The position numbers were made by a program, and so were the translations under genes. The notes under the pieces were generated by a model. It did no database searches. It saw only the letters and a list, made by a program, of their open reading frames with translations, and was not told where the DNA came from. From Priapulus caudatus (lineage: Eukaryota; Priapulida; Priapulimorpha; Priapulimorphida; Priapulidae): 50,113 nt of DNA. The stretch is taken from NCBI RefSeq assembly GCF_000485595.1, contig NW_014577318.1, forward strand, positions 156,904-207,016, written 5' to 3'. Shown here in pieces: positions 22,301 through 29,689 of this stretch (positions are counted from its first letter, which is position 1; the number at the start of each line of letters is the position of its first letter).

Positions 22301-25300
22301 CAGATAAGAGGCAAGGAGAGAGATAGGAAGAGAGAGAGAGAGACGAGGAGAGAGAGGCCGAGGAGGAGAGCGAGGCGAGGAGGAGAGCGAGGAGAGAGAG
22401 GCAAGAAGGAGAGAAATAAGCGACAAGGAGAGAGACGAGGAGAGAGAGGCGAAGAGGAAGCGAGGAGAGAGAGCGAGGAGGAGAGCGAGGAGAGAGAGGC
22501 AAGGTGGAGAGAAATAAGCGACAAGGAGAGAGAGTCAAGGACAGAGAGAGACGAGAGAGAGAGGCGAGGAGGAGAGAGAGGAAGAGAGAGAGAGAAAGAG
22601 TCGAGGGAGGAGCGAGGGTCGCCGACGTGAGAAGAAGTGAAAGGCGAGAAAGAGCACGAGGGGAGGAGAGGCGAGTGCGAGAAAGATGCGAGGAGGAGGA
22701 GGAGAGCGCGGGGCGACGCTGCGAGTACTCACCATGGGGAGGCAGGGACGGGATGTTGCCAGCCGACTCAGCTTCATCCTCGTGCTTCATCAGCAGAGCG
22801 GCCGCCGCCGCCACGTCCGGGAAGTTCAGCAGCTCCTGCGGCAGCTACGCGACGCGACAAAAAACGACGAAACACGGGGGTGAACTCGGGAGAGGGCTTC
22901 CCGGGATCCCACCGCCCCGCTTAAAATTTAATCGCGTGTATGGCGTGGGAGGACAGGGCGCACTCTCTGAGCTGAGCTTCAAAAGCGGAGATAGGTGCGC
23001 GCGCGAATCGATCGGATTCCGCTCGCGCGCGAGGAAAGACGCGGCGCGCAGATTCACTCGGGCGAGCTTCGCGCTCGTTAACGTGCTATCATTAAGAATT
23101 CTACACGGGTGGTCGTTCGTATATACACACACAGTGTTTCCCCTGCATTGACACGAGCGAGGCGGGCTGCCTCGCTCAAATTCTCAACCGCCACACAGAA
23201 ATTTGTCCAAAACACCGCCTCGCTGACGAAAATCACTGTTCTTCCATAGAACAGAGCTTATAGTGCACCAAAATAGCTTAGAATACACCAAATCACACCA
23301 TTTTTACAAAAAAATATTCTAGGAGGCTTGCCTCCGGACCCCTCGCTTTGCTAGGACCTCGAAACGCGCAAACACACCAAAAAATTTACCACCTTACACA
23401 CCTTTTTGGCCAGGGGAAACACTGCACACACATAATAATATCACAGGTTACGGCATGCACAATACCCACCCTATTCTCAGACTGTCCGAGAGGAGGCTAT
23501 TCCAAAACAACAAAGTCGGCAAACGATCATTAGTCATTCGGGTGGACGGGAACGCTACACAGACAATGTTTCCCCGACTCACAAATAAACGAATGAACGT
23601 GAAATGTCGCCGATCCCAATGAGCATCCCAATTGCAGAGAACAAAGATATTATATGCACTCTTACATCAAAACTGGAATTTTTTCCCGCGCGGACTAACG
23701 CGATTTTTGTACCTGCATCATTCCGGGAGATTCGTCCGAAGCGTCTTCGCTTTCCACTCCGGAACTACTTTCAGATTCCATCTCTTCTTTGACGGTACCT
23801 TTGCTAGTAGATGCTTCACCAGACTCACCTGTAATGAATTAATTATCATCAAGTAGTATGCAACATGCATGGAAAAGTAAACCATAGAAATGTGCCTAAT
23901 CTAGCACTATAATACATCGACAGAACCTGGCTTCTGAACAAAGCTTAAATTCTTGTCTCAGAACTCGGAAGAAAAATAGCTTTCTAAGACTATCTATATA
24001 AATTGCAGGGCACATGCACACACAATGACACACACATGCACATTCAGACACATGCACATGCACGTATGCATGCATGCGCACACACACCAGGGTATTTTCT
24101 GGTTTCTGAGGGGTAGTTTTTGCACAGAACTAAATTCTGAGGATGGGTTCGTGGCACTGCACGAGGCCGATAATTTTTTTTTAATGTTGCATGTTGGTCC
24201 TTAATTTTTATGAACTGATTCAAATAACAATATAGAACAAACTACCTAAAACAACATAAAAACATGATATAAAATAGAAAATCTGATTACCCAATTTTTG
24301 TGAAGAATTTCAGTGTCGGAGAAATAAGATTTGATAAGAAGGGTGGTAATATGGTATAATCAACCATGACTAGACGATATTATTTGTTGTACATGTATGG
24401 ATCTGAATGAATGCCATTTCTATCTTTGCAGATAACCGTTGTCATTGATAACATCATCTATAGACTATAGCGCACCAGAACATTCACTCTCAACATTGAG
24501 CTTGGAAGGACTTTTACCACGTAGACACTATACTCTTGTAAAGGTTGGTTCTTGCATGAATGTTCTGAGTTAATATTCAATTCACATCAATTCAACTCGA
24601 TTCAAAAATATTTATTCACACTAAACACATGTGTATAGTTATATATAATTATGATAGTTAGACAGTAATCAAATGCAACTAGATTGGGATACAACCAAGA
24701 GCCTAATTATATCAGATACTGTGTGCACTTAATAAAATGCAAGCATATTGCTAAAGTGGAATTATTGTATCATCGTGTTCTACTCTGCCTATGCCATTGA
24801 GGTTAATTTCAGTTGGTAAATACTATATTGCGGTAAAATTCAGTGTCCAAGACTCCACTAAGTGATTAGCAGGTTAGATATTCGACCACAAAAAATATAT
24901 ACGAGGCGACGCGCACACACACATACAGACGCCTCTACCCCACCCACAAACACACTCGCCTGCACCCATACACTGCAAACAACCGCATGCACAAACATCC
25001 TGGCGCACGCACGCACGCGCACGCACACACACAAACACACATACACACGAACGGTACACACAGCATACAGTGCACACACGCAAGCCAAACACACGAACGC
25101 GGCAGGCATTCAGATATGCATGCACGCACAGCGCACGTGCACACACACGCGCACGCGGATACAGCATCACGCACTCGCAGCGGACAAAGGCACGCACGCA
25201 AGCCAAACACACTAGCTGGCCACCCAATCTACGGATGACTCACGCACCCGCAGCACGCACGCACCCGCACAGCCACACATATAAACCAACCCACGCACAC

Positions 25301-28115
25301 GCAAACACACGCGCACACATGCAGCAGGCGCTCTCACGCACACACGCAAGACAAACAGCCTGCCCATACAACATACACATGAGTCACGCACACGCACACA
25401 AACGCAGGCACGCAAGCAGATGCACTCACCCTACATACACTCACGCATGCATGCACACACACAACCCACACATGCATGCACGCACAGGCGCACAGGCGCG
25501 CACATACGCGTACAGTATATCAAAACGAGTTCGTAATGGTCGCGTGTCATCCTATGTAAAACCTATCATAAATACCTATAAATGTGAAGATTAAACCACG
25601 AACCTCATCAAATTTTATAGAAGCTCTGGCAGATGAGTTTATAAAAAAAAAACTGTCCATACGTACACACGAAGATACACCGAATAACGTAGACATATGC
25701 TTAACCCAATTTATCGATCAGGCACGGATCCAAACAATTTACACTAGTTATTTAACACGGAATTCGGTTCTGCGGCTGGACACGCATTAAAATTTTTAGT
25801 TTTCCAGTGGGAGTGAGTGAGTGACTGAGTGACTGAGTGAGTGAGTGAGCCAGCGAGCGAGCCACCGAGAGAGGTCGCGGGAGGGGGAGGAGGGGTGGAT
25901 CTTTCTCTTGCGTTCGTTCAGCGCGCACGCACATACATACAGGGGCAGCTGTACCGAGGCAGCAGCCAGCCAGCCAGCCAGCCACGCACGCACGTACGCA
26001 CGCACGCACGCACGCACGCACGAACCCACGCACGTACGCACGCACGAACGCACGAACGCACGCACGTACGCACGCCAAGGATTGTTTTCTGAAGAGAGCC
26101 AATGAAAGCAGCAACATGAAGCACACGGATCGCGTGCAGTAGAGCCAACTATAATGATTCGCGCAAGTCGGCACTGCACGTACGTCCATCCGTCGCGCAA
26201 ACCAAGGTAGATAGACGATCCACTACTGCCGCACATCGTCCGCCATTGTCGGCGAATTTCTCCCCTCTTTCCCCTGCCGAACACGGGCACAATAAACAAA
26301 ATTGAAACTTCATCAATTTTGCTCCGATATCGACGCTACTGACGGTGAGCCTGCGAGTTTCGAGATAGACGCCTACAACTTTTGAATTTACGAGTGCAGG
26401 ATGAGGAGGGTGCTAGAAATAGTCTGGATCCGCCCCTGATCAATCTATCTATCTGTCTATCTACCTTGTGAATGGGGATCTCCATCCTCCATACTTTCAT
26501 CCTGGTCTGCTAACTCTTTCATTTTCATGATCTTTTGGATATTACGCTCAATGTTCCGTTTCTTTCGTTTAGATTGGTGCTTTTGCTTACCGAAGATGCT
26601 GAAGAGACCCTTTGCTGGAGCAATATCGGACCTAATGAGAGAAGATCAACGCCCGATTTTAATTAAACACGCAAAATGGCGGATCGTCATCCCCGCCTCC
26701 TTCGAAGCGAGCGTCGCAGCGTGTCGCTTTTCTCAATCACGACTTTACAAACTTGTAATAGTTGTATACAGATTCCTTACGCTGAATATTTAATCACAGC
26801 GCGCAATTGAGACGAAATTAATTCGTTCCGATTTGTGACACGGACGCTTTCGTCGCAGACTTTTTTTTTGCGTAATTAAGTCTTACTTTCTCGATATTAT
26901 TATTCGCATCTAGGAATCAAACAATGAGATGTTACATTACGAGATCGGATTAGTGAAACACGTAGAGTGAGTAACAACACGACACGAACACACACACGCA
27001 CGCACGCACACATACGCACGAACACACGCACGCACACGCAAACACACACGCACGAACACAAGCACGCACACGCACGAACACACGCACGCACACGCACGCA
27101 CGCACGAACACACGCACGCACGCACGAACACACACACACGCACGCACGCACGAACACACACACACACACGCACGCACGGACACACCCACACGCACGCACG
27201 CACGCACACATCTGTGAGTTGCTTGTATTTTAGTCAGCGTTGCAGCGCTCATCAACAACAACAATTAGCAGAATCAGTTGATGGCACGTCTGAAAGGTGC
27301 CGGCAGGGTGGCTCGCTGTACATTTGAGGACATAACACGGGAGACGCAGGAATATCTAATCAGTCAAGTAAAGCGAAGTTTGTTCCGCCACACGCGGTCA
27401 GAGAAGAAGCAGCGCAAGCCCACGTGCAGCTGGAAGGAGCTAGCAGTAGAAAATAAACGAATCGCACTGAGGGGGGAAGGATTGCCATGCAAGTAAACTA
27501 ACAGTAACAGTAACAGTCCTGGGGCTGGAGCCGGTAACGTTCGTTCGGGAGGCCATGTGTACGCATCACCACACACTCCTCCCCGGGAGAGGCACATACG
27601 ACAACGAGGACCCTGTGACTGAGCGGTCCGAGCGACACGACGGACCAAACAACGACACGCACGCGCGCGCGGTACAGACATCGGAGTGTGTGCGCGCGCA
27701 CACACACGAGAAACTTCTATTAAACGTATTATGGTCATCACCTGTCAGTGTCAGCCAAGTTACAGTGGTCAGTGCCACCTACTCTGTGTGCGTACACCAC
27801 CGCCGCTGCTGCCGCTCTACCCGAACTCGCGTCGGTCTCGCACGAACCGTCCTCCTCCTCCTCCTCCTCTTCTTCGTCACTCTTCTCGTCTTCTTCCTCT
27901 TCGATGTCTGCGTTGCTCTCCTCGTCTGCGTCAGAAAGACCGCTCTTTACGTCTGCCTCGCTGTCGTCGTCTTCTTCTTCCTCTTCCTCTTCTTCTTCTC
28001 CGTTCACCTTTGCGTCGGACTCTCGCTCGTCGTCTTGCTCGGCGGAGGAAGCTTGCGAAGAGGAAGACGAGTCCTCGTCCTTGTCTGTGCCGCTCGCCGG
28101 GTCGACTGCATCCAT
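2050..28115 (-). CDS. polydactyl C2H2 zinc-finger gene, whole span (exons E1-E6)
   Basis: Six clean exons join with matching phases (2,1,0,1,0) into a 668-codon frame: 27742-28115, 26465-26631, 23713-23828, 22733-22844, 3227-3693 and 2050-2820. The protein has an acidic Ser/Glu/Asp-rich N-terminus (about residues 1-110), a basic lysine-rich stretch (about 143-160), a second acidic Ser/Glu stretch (about 181-215), then eleven C2H2 or C2HC fingers from about residue 283 onward. Finger proteins of this kind are nuclear DNA-binding regulators; the target is unknown and I do not recognise an orthologue. Three copies of the last two exons exist in the window, and two of them continue into an extra C-terminal segment (15330-16724), so the normal end is probably longer than the 668-residue version. 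Which copy is genuine cannot be settled from sequence alone. Confidence 0.8.
3227..3693 (-). CDS. zinc-finger gene exon E5, clean copy
   Basis: The acceptor ACGTTGCAG precedes 3693 and the donor GTTAGT follows 3227. The phase-1 entry matches the phase-1 exit of exon E4 at 22733. It encodes an Ala/Gly/Pro linker, four whole C2H2 fingers and the first half of a fifth, including YSCHICG, YHCRLCG, IPCRLCG, HTCDACL and FVCATCG. The 467-base length is a clean frame, whereas the two other copies are 479 and 480 bases with broken frames. Confidence 0.92.
3843..3945. repeat. inverted-repeat arm joining exon E5 flank to repeat X
   Basis: This 100 bp is the reverse complement of about 11880-11980, a part of the downstream flank that follows the other copies of exon E5 some 250 bp further on. 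In those copies the E5 flank has two inverted arms (about 11685-11710 and 11945-11975) around a 235 bp loop. Here the sequence leaves at the first arm and continues into the complement of the second, then enters repeat X copy 2. Confidence 0.8.
3946..4878. repeat. 1 kb repeat X, copy 2
   Basis: Same-strand copy of 1066-2093, about 95 bases shorter through scattered single-base differences. It stops at the same base as copy 1 and is followed by telomere-like sequence in place of zinc-finger coding sequence. No gene is seen. Confidence 0.8.
4768..5045. repeat. inverted repeat with GCGAATTTTTTTCCC-like arms
   Basis: The left arm at about 4768-4797 (GGGCCGCGAATTTTTTTCCC then CCACAC) is complementary to the right arm at about 5012-5045 (GTGTAGGGAAAAAAAATTCG then CGTACGGGCC). 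The left arm lies inside repeat X. The layout suggests a small foldback element; no protein is encoded. Confidence 0.5.
4878..4925. repeat. short telomere-like CCCTAA/CCCGAA array
   Basis: Five to six degenerate hexamers: CCTAACCCTAACCC, then CGAACC and GAAACC variants. The array is far too short and diverged for a functional telomere. It is probably an interstitial relic or part of a transposon, as at 33705-33748. Confidence 0.75.
5068..5148. repeat. 81 bp perfect-arm hairpin
   Basis: The 23-base arms CAGGAGCGTATAATGACAAA.. (5068-5090) and its exact complement (5126-5148) surround an AT-rich loop. This is a foldback, perhaps the core of a miniature transposon. Confidence 0.8.
5251..5271. 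repeat. (CT)n microsatellite
   Basis: Ten CT units directly follow a run of eight T. Confidence 0.9.
5278..5363. repeat. 86 bp hairpin with 29-base arms
   Basis: The arm GATATTATCAGAAGTAGATA.. (5278-5306) is complementary, with one mismatch, to 5335-5363. The loop holds three GGATAATAG-like repeats. It could be a miniature foldback transposon. Confidence 0.8.
5498..5696. mobile_element. non-autonomous inverted-repeat element, AGGGTCTATGTC ends
   Basis: The terminal arms ATAGGGTCTATGTCTCCC and the complementary end GAGACATAGACCCTAT are nearly perfect for about 28 bases. The inside is also palindromic (CCCGCCTACTCC against GGAGTAGGCGGGG) and rich in GGTACGGTCCGGTATACC. The same ends and inner motifs occur at 33555-33796. 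No transposase is present. The superfamily is not assigned because target duplications are unclear. Confidence 0.75.
5701..5813. repeat. AT-rich palindrome next to the previous element
   Basis: The arms AGCTCATAATACCTTAGGTA (5701-5720) and TACCTAAGGTATTATTAGCT (5794-5813) are complementary with one mismatch, around a TTAATTAATT-rich centre. It abuts the element ending at 5696 and a further GACCCTAT motif at 5817, so nested insertion is possible. Confidence 0.7.
5846..5899 (-). CDS. candidate short exon (54 bases)
   Basis: On the minus strand a TTTGTAAG acceptor-like end precedes 5899 and a GTGAGT donor follows 5846. The stretch is GC-rich inside AT-rich flanks and open in more than one frame: frame 0 reads [16 protein letters not shown], and the frame in phase 1 reads [17 protein letters not shown]. 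The second would extend the basic CIDCNR end of the candidate exon at 7743-7838 into a C-x2-C-x3-F pattern. The acceptor lacks a good pyrimidine tract, so this is weak. Confidence 0.3.
5900..7239. other. no gene seen; contains a (TCA)n microsatellite
   Basis: AT-rich sequence without coding-like frames. It includes a short TCA/CAT repeat at 6655-6703. It may be intron or intergenic DNA downstream of the zinc-finger gene. Confidence 0.5.
7255..7480. repeat. (AC)n/(ACGC)n microsatellite cluster
   Basis: Alternating ACGC and AC units with a few ATGC variants. The long minus-strand frame across it (Cys/Val/Arg-rich) is produced by the repeat. Confidence 0.95.
7743..7838 (-). CDS. candidate exon downstream of the zinc-finger C-terminal segment
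   Basis: A strong acceptor (CTCTCCCCCGCAG) ends at 7839 and a strong donor (GTAAGG) begins at 7742, giving 96 bases. Frame 0 is fully open for 32 codons (starting CIIAFAAS). Another frame ends in a very basic [12 protein letters not shown] but holds two adjacent stops upstream. Because the neighbouring segment is full of single-base errors the true frame cannot be fixed. It is plausibly the next exon of the zinc-finger gene after the damaged C-terminal copy. Confidence 0.45.
7850..9849 (-). pseudogene. damaged copy of the zinc-finger C-terminal segment
   Basis: Aligns with 15330-16724 in order and orientation: the CTG/CAG-rich part at 8980-9050, the serine/aspartate part at 9130-9200, and the SSGVLSPH-repeat part at 8520-8720. 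Dozens of one-base insertions and deletions break every frame. It extends about 500 bp further toward the gene's 3' side than the clean copy, which is cut by the N gap. The indel-only pattern resembles uncorrected long-read sequence more than evolutionary decay, so this may be a sequencing copy and not a pseudogene. Confidence 0.75.
9850..10635 (-). pseudogene. damaged copy of zinc-finger exon E6 (second copy)
   Basis: Recognisable against 2122-2820: fragments such as KYKSSL, YSLVTG, FTCG, ICMFCG and the Gly-rich linker region appear in shifting frames. Unlike the clean copy it continues past the PKE codons into the C-terminal segment at its left. The splice acceptor side near 10635 is altered. 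Confidence 0.8.
11059..11538 (-). pseudogene. damaged copy of zinc-finger exon E5 (second copy)
   Basis: 480 bases against 467 in the clean copy. Both splice sites are recognisable (GCAG before 11538, GTTAGT after 11059), but the frame is broken by many single-base indels. Its intron toward exon E6 also matches the clean copy. Confidence 0.8.
11680..14755. repeat. 3 kb noncoding segment R, copy 1 of a tandem 7.3 kb unit
   Basis: Collinear with 18680-22125. It is intronic for the minus-strand zinc-finger gene, between E4 and E5. It contains a foldback (arms near 11690 and 11960), a hairpin element at 13427-13610 and no coding-like frame. The short frame at 14473-14715 has no support. Confidence 0.85.
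13427..13610. mobile_element. foldback element with about 44-base arms
   Basis: The arm CCATCCTTAAAAAATTCTAT.. (from 13435) is the complement of ..ATAGAATTTTTTAAGGATGG (to 13601), extending outward to CACTGAG/CTGAGTG. No protein is encoded. A second copy lies at 20556-20915 with 164 extra bases in its loop. Confidence 0.75.
14820..15319. repeat. GA-rich satellite-like tract, copy 1
   Basis: About 500 bp of A/G with regular C, built from a unit containing AAATAAGCGACAAGGAGAG. That motif starts at 14933, 15067, 15167, 15233 and 15299, with a last spacing of 66. In the zinc-finger transcript it is a long polypyrimidine stretch inside the intron after E4. It runs into the N gap. Confidence 0.9.
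15320..15329. other. assembly gap (10 N)
   Basis: Ten N separate the GA-rich tract from the clean C-terminal coding segment. Frames that read through it are artificial. The true neighbour of 15330 is likely sequence like 7850-8380, as seen in the damaged copy. Confidence 1.
15330..16724 (-). CDS. zinc-finger gene C-terminal coding segment, clean copy (partial)
   Basis: An open frame of about 460 codons, cut by the N gap on its 3' side and by damaged sequence on its 5' side. It begins with a four-finger block: [42 protein letters not shown], and a C2HC finger ending RRHEKSC. Next comes an acidic Asp/Ser/Glu stretch (about 16080-16130), a His7 run and Gln/Pro-rich run (about 15930-16000), Ser/Asn/Ala-rich sequence, then tandem SSGVLSPH octapeptides (15470-15690). 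Fingers suggest DNA binding; the tail is disordered and looks like a regulatory or activation region (inference). The stop codon is not visible. Confidence 0.85.
16725..17582 (-). pseudogene. damaged copy of zinc-finger exon E6 (third copy)
   Basis: Collinear with the clean exon at 2122-2820, with the acceptor CTGCAG kept just before 17582, but many one-base indels break the frame. It continues directly into the clean C-terminal segment through a linker reading roughly [22 protein letters not shown]. This shows that the E6 exon normally runs on into further fingers. Confidence 0.85.
18037..18515 (-). pseudogene. damaged copy of zinc-finger exon E5 (third copy)
   Basis: 479 bases, with both splice sites recognisable (GCAG before 18515, GTTAGT after 18037). 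Frame-breaking indels lie throughout, compared with 467 clean bases at 3227-3693. The flanking intron also matches. It is the copy nearest to exon E4. Confidence 0.85.
18680..22125. repeat. noncoding segment R, copy 2
   Basis: Collinear with 11680-14755. Up to about 21100 it carries many single-base indels; further right it is close to the first copy. It holds the second foldback element and no supported gene (the frame at 19881-20144 is not conserved in copy 1). Confidence 0.85.
20556..20915. mobile_element. foldback element, second copy with internal 164 bp extra sequence
   Basis: Same arms as 13427-13610. The loop contains 20687-20850, absent from the first copy, between TTTGCC and GGCTA. 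The two copies therefore differ by an insertion or deletion as well as by small indels. Confidence 0.7.
22150..22610. repeat. GA-rich tract, copy 2
   Basis: Matches 14820-15230 with fewer complete units, then changes at about 22570 to a different A/G-rich stretch reaching to the donor region of exon E4. In the minus-strand transcript it is an intronic polypyrimidine tract that starts within about 130 bases of the E4 donor. Confidence 0.85.
22733..22844 (-). CDS. zinc-finger gene exon E4
   Basis: The acceptor GTCGCGTAG ends at 22845 and the donor GTGAGT starts at 22732. 112 bases enter in phase 0 and leave in phase 1, matching E3 and E5. It encodes [11 protein letters not shown], a run of five alanines, [11 protein letters not shown] and NIPSLPPH. 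No known domain is seen; it links the acidic N-terminus to the fingers. Confidence 0.85.
23132..23424. mobile_element. hAT-like non-autonomous element
   Basis: The ends CAGTGTTTCCCCTG and CAGGGGAAACACTG are perfect inverted repeats of 14 bases. The flanks are TACACACA and CACACACA, which fit an 8-bp target duplication with one mismatch, though the site is a CA repeat. The inside has no transposase. It sits in the intron between E4 and E3. Confidence 0.8.
23713..23828 (-). CDS. zinc-finger gene exon E3
   Basis: The acceptor TTCATTACAG is before 23828 and the donor GTACAA after 23713. 116 bases enter in phase 1 (2 bases complete the Gly codon) and leave in phase 0. It encodes an acidic Ser/Glu-rich stretch with [16 protein letters not shown], probably disordered. 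KEE(M)ES suggests a possible sumoylation-type lysine, which is only an inference. Confidence 0.85.
24014..24086. repeat. CA/ATGC-rich short repeat
   Basis: Loose CACACA and GCATGCATGC units. The frame on the minus strand over it is repeat-derived. Confidence 0.7.
24090..24900. other. intronic sequence, no gene seen
   Basis: Lies between E3 and E2 of the zinc-finger gene. It is AT-rich, with no coding-like frame or transposon ends that I can support. Confidence 0.5.
24914..25515. repeat. 600 bp cryptic (CA)n/(ACGC)n region
   Basis: A long stretch of CACA, ACGC and ATGC units interrupted by short unique words such as AAGCCAAACACAC, which recurs at about 25081 and 25199. Frames on both strands are composition artefacts (His/Thr/Ala or Cys/Val/Arg). 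Confidence 0.9.
25719..26438. mobile_element. hAT-like element with GGATCC ends
   Basis: The left end CAGGCACGGATCCA and the right end CTGGATCCGCCCCTG are inverted repeats of the CAGGGGCGGATCCAG type known from hAT elements. The flanks TTATCGAT and ATCAATCT share only a weak target-duplication match. The inside holds a GAGT-rich stretch, an (ACGC)n array and GC-rich unique DNA but no transposase. It ends 26 bases from the end of exon E2. Confidence 0.7.
25983..26076. repeat. (ACGC)n/(ACGA)n microsatellite
   Basis: About 24 four-base units with ACGT and ACGA variants, inside the hAT-like element. Confidence 0.95.
26465..26631 (-). CDS. zinc-finger gene exon E2
   Basis: The acceptor CTCTCATTAG is before 26631 and the donor GTAGAT after 26465. 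167 bases enter in phase 2 and leave in phase 1. It encodes a lysine/arginine-rich segment, [17 protein letters not shown], a possible nuclear localisation signal, followed by a short helical basic stretch and an acidic end ([10 protein letters not shown]). No named domain is recognised. Confidence 0.85.
26984..27210. repeat. (ACGC)n/(CACA)n microsatellite cluster
   Basis: About 225 bp of ACGC, ACAC and CGAACACA units in the intron between E2 and E1. The overlapping frames are repeat-derived. Confidence 0.95.
27278..27496 (+). CDS. small unsupported open frame, opposite strand in E1-E2 intron
   Basis: A 72-codon ATG frame of normal-looking composition ([25 protein letters not shown]) on the plus strand. 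No splice partner, promoter or known domain is seen. It could be chance, an old transposon remnant or an exon of an antisense transcript. Confidence 0.15.
   Translation: MMARLKGAGRVARCTFEDITRETQEYLISQVKRSLFRHTRSEKKQRKPTCSWKELAVENKRIALRGEGLPCK
27742..28115 (-). CDS. zinc-finger gene exon E1 with probable start codon
   Basis: The ATG at 28115 lies in GCGGCGATGG, a good start context, and opens a 374-base coding exon ending at a strong donor (GACAG then GTGATG). It leaves in phase 2, as E2 requires. The protein is extremely acidic: runs of eight or nine Glu, Ser5, and Asp/Ser/Glu mixtures, followed by Ala5. It is likely disordered. An upstream noncoding exon is possible, since the start lies only a few bases from an ACGC array. 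Confidence 0.85.
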
Positions 28116-28121
28116 CGCCGC

Positions 28122-28162
28122 GCGTACGTGCGCGCGTGCGTGCGTACGTGCGTGCGTGCGCT
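28122..28162. repeat. GTGC/GTAC microsatellite at the 5' end of the zinc-finger gene
   Basis: About ten CGTG/CGTA units immediately upstream of the start codon on the minus strand, probably within the 5' untranslated region or promoter. Confidence 0.9.
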
Positions 28163-28325
28163 CAATTTTATATCAGCTGAAACTGAAGGGGAGGCTTTTT
28201 GCAGACATCTGCACGACTGGGGAATAACGAGCGAGAGATAGTTACAAGCTCGATACGATGCTTGGCCATATATATACGTGTGTGCATTCAGCGACATTTC
28301 AGACCCATATAGCAGGCCACGAGTA

Positions 28326-28363
28326 GTACTACTAGTAGTAGTAGTAGTAATAGTAGTAGTAGG
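28326..28363. repeat. (TAG)n trinucleotide repeat
   Basis: About eleven AGT/TAG units with one AAT interruption. Confidence 0.95.
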
Positions 28364-28772
28364 GACATTGGTAGCCCGTCAAGCGACCAGTGTTTGCTGC
28401 CAGCACCTGGACTGTTGAATGTTTGCGCAGTGGCTAGGTGCGGGGTGTGTATGCTGAGGCAAACAATATATGATTACTCTCTACTCATTGAGTGTCAACG
28501 GACCAAGCCAACGGCGGATAAACGGGATAAACGGGCCACCCGTGCATATAGTCGGCATTTGTATAACATCCGAACATCAACGTAGTGATACTTACAACCA
28601 AATGATTACTATGCTAGCGTACGATATAATGGTTAATTACATCAGCTGTATGGAGTGAGAGCGAGAGCTAAAGTTACACATGTATGTATCATCTCACCTC
28701 TGGCACATGTAAGAACTCAGTACAGAAACGAGATTATTCATGATATTATCAGGAGTGAATATTACTGATACC

Positions 28773-29124
28773 CAGGGTGCGAAACTAACGGGAGTCTGGA
28801 GTCAAATACTCTCGGATTTACTGTCGGACTCCCTGATTTGACATATGCAGGAGTCCGTGTGACTCCCTGCAAATTCTGCCATACTAACTAGTTCGTTCGG
28901 AGCACGGCCTCACAGAATTACCATATGTTTTCAGGTAATGCCCAAAGAAAATTTGGCAGACGTGCAACTGCATGAATCTTAAAAATTATGACATGCGTTA
29001 TTGTTAATATCTTTTAAATTTTAAACCTCAGACTGCGAACTCCCTCATTTTGCCGCGGACTCCCTCTTTTTGAGGGTAGGGAGTCCGTTGGACTCCCGTG
29101 TTTAAAAGTTAATTTCTACCCCTA
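28773..29124. mobile_element. inverted-repeat element M, copy 1, 6-bp target duplication
   Basis: Ends CAGGGTGCGAAACTAACG and the complement of CTACCCCTA; the inner repeats GGGAGTC.. and ..GGACTCCC extend the pairing. It is flanked by GATACC on both sides. 352 bp with no transposase. Tandem GGACTCC motifs (both directions) are spread through it. Confidence 0.85.
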
Positions 29125-29326
29125 GATACCTATCACCAATAATAACCATTTTAAACCAGCGTTACGCAGAATGGGCTTACATCAAATTACATGTAGTAAC
29201 ATCACCGCTCATACGTAACAAATGTGAAAACCGCAAAGAAAGAGGTAGCTAAATAATACAGATAACATTTACATCAGATGCCACGCATAGCTAGTAAATT
29301 ATGTATACATATCAGGATACATATCA

Positions 29327-29681
29327 CAGGGTGCGAAATTAACGGGAGTCCGGAGTCAAATACTCTCTTATCTACTGTCGGACTCCCTGATTTGACATAT
29401 ATGCAGGAGTCCGTGTGACTCCCTGAAAATTCTGCTATATACTAACTAGTTTGTTCCAGAGCACAACCTCACGGAATTACCGTATTTATCCAGAAAATGT
29501 TCAAAGACAATTTGGCAGACGTGCAACTGCATGAATCTTCAAAATAAGCACATGCGTCATTATTAATATCTTTAGTTTTGAAATTCAGACAGCAGACTCC
29601 CTTATTTTGCTGCGGACTCCCTCCTTTTGAGGGCAGGGAGTTCGTTGGACTCCCTTGTTCAAAAGTTAATTTCTACCCCTG
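29327..29681. mobile_element. inverted-repeat element M, copy 2, 6-bp target duplication
   Basis: 355 bp, same ends and inner order as copy 1, about 90 percent alike by eye. It is flanked on both sides by ATATCA. Two independent target duplications of 6 bp confirm the element borders. Confidence 0.9.
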
Positions 29682-29689
29682 ATATCAGA

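Noticed and set aside
22125-22730. Continuation of exon E4 frame into a Ser/Leu-rich protein
   Set aside because: A strong GTGAGT donor ends E4 at 22733, and the following frame is translated polypyrimidine repeat.
24914-25515. Possible CRISPR-like or ordered repeat array
   Set aside because: Repeats are simple CA/ACGC units without constant repeats and unique spacers, in an animal genome.
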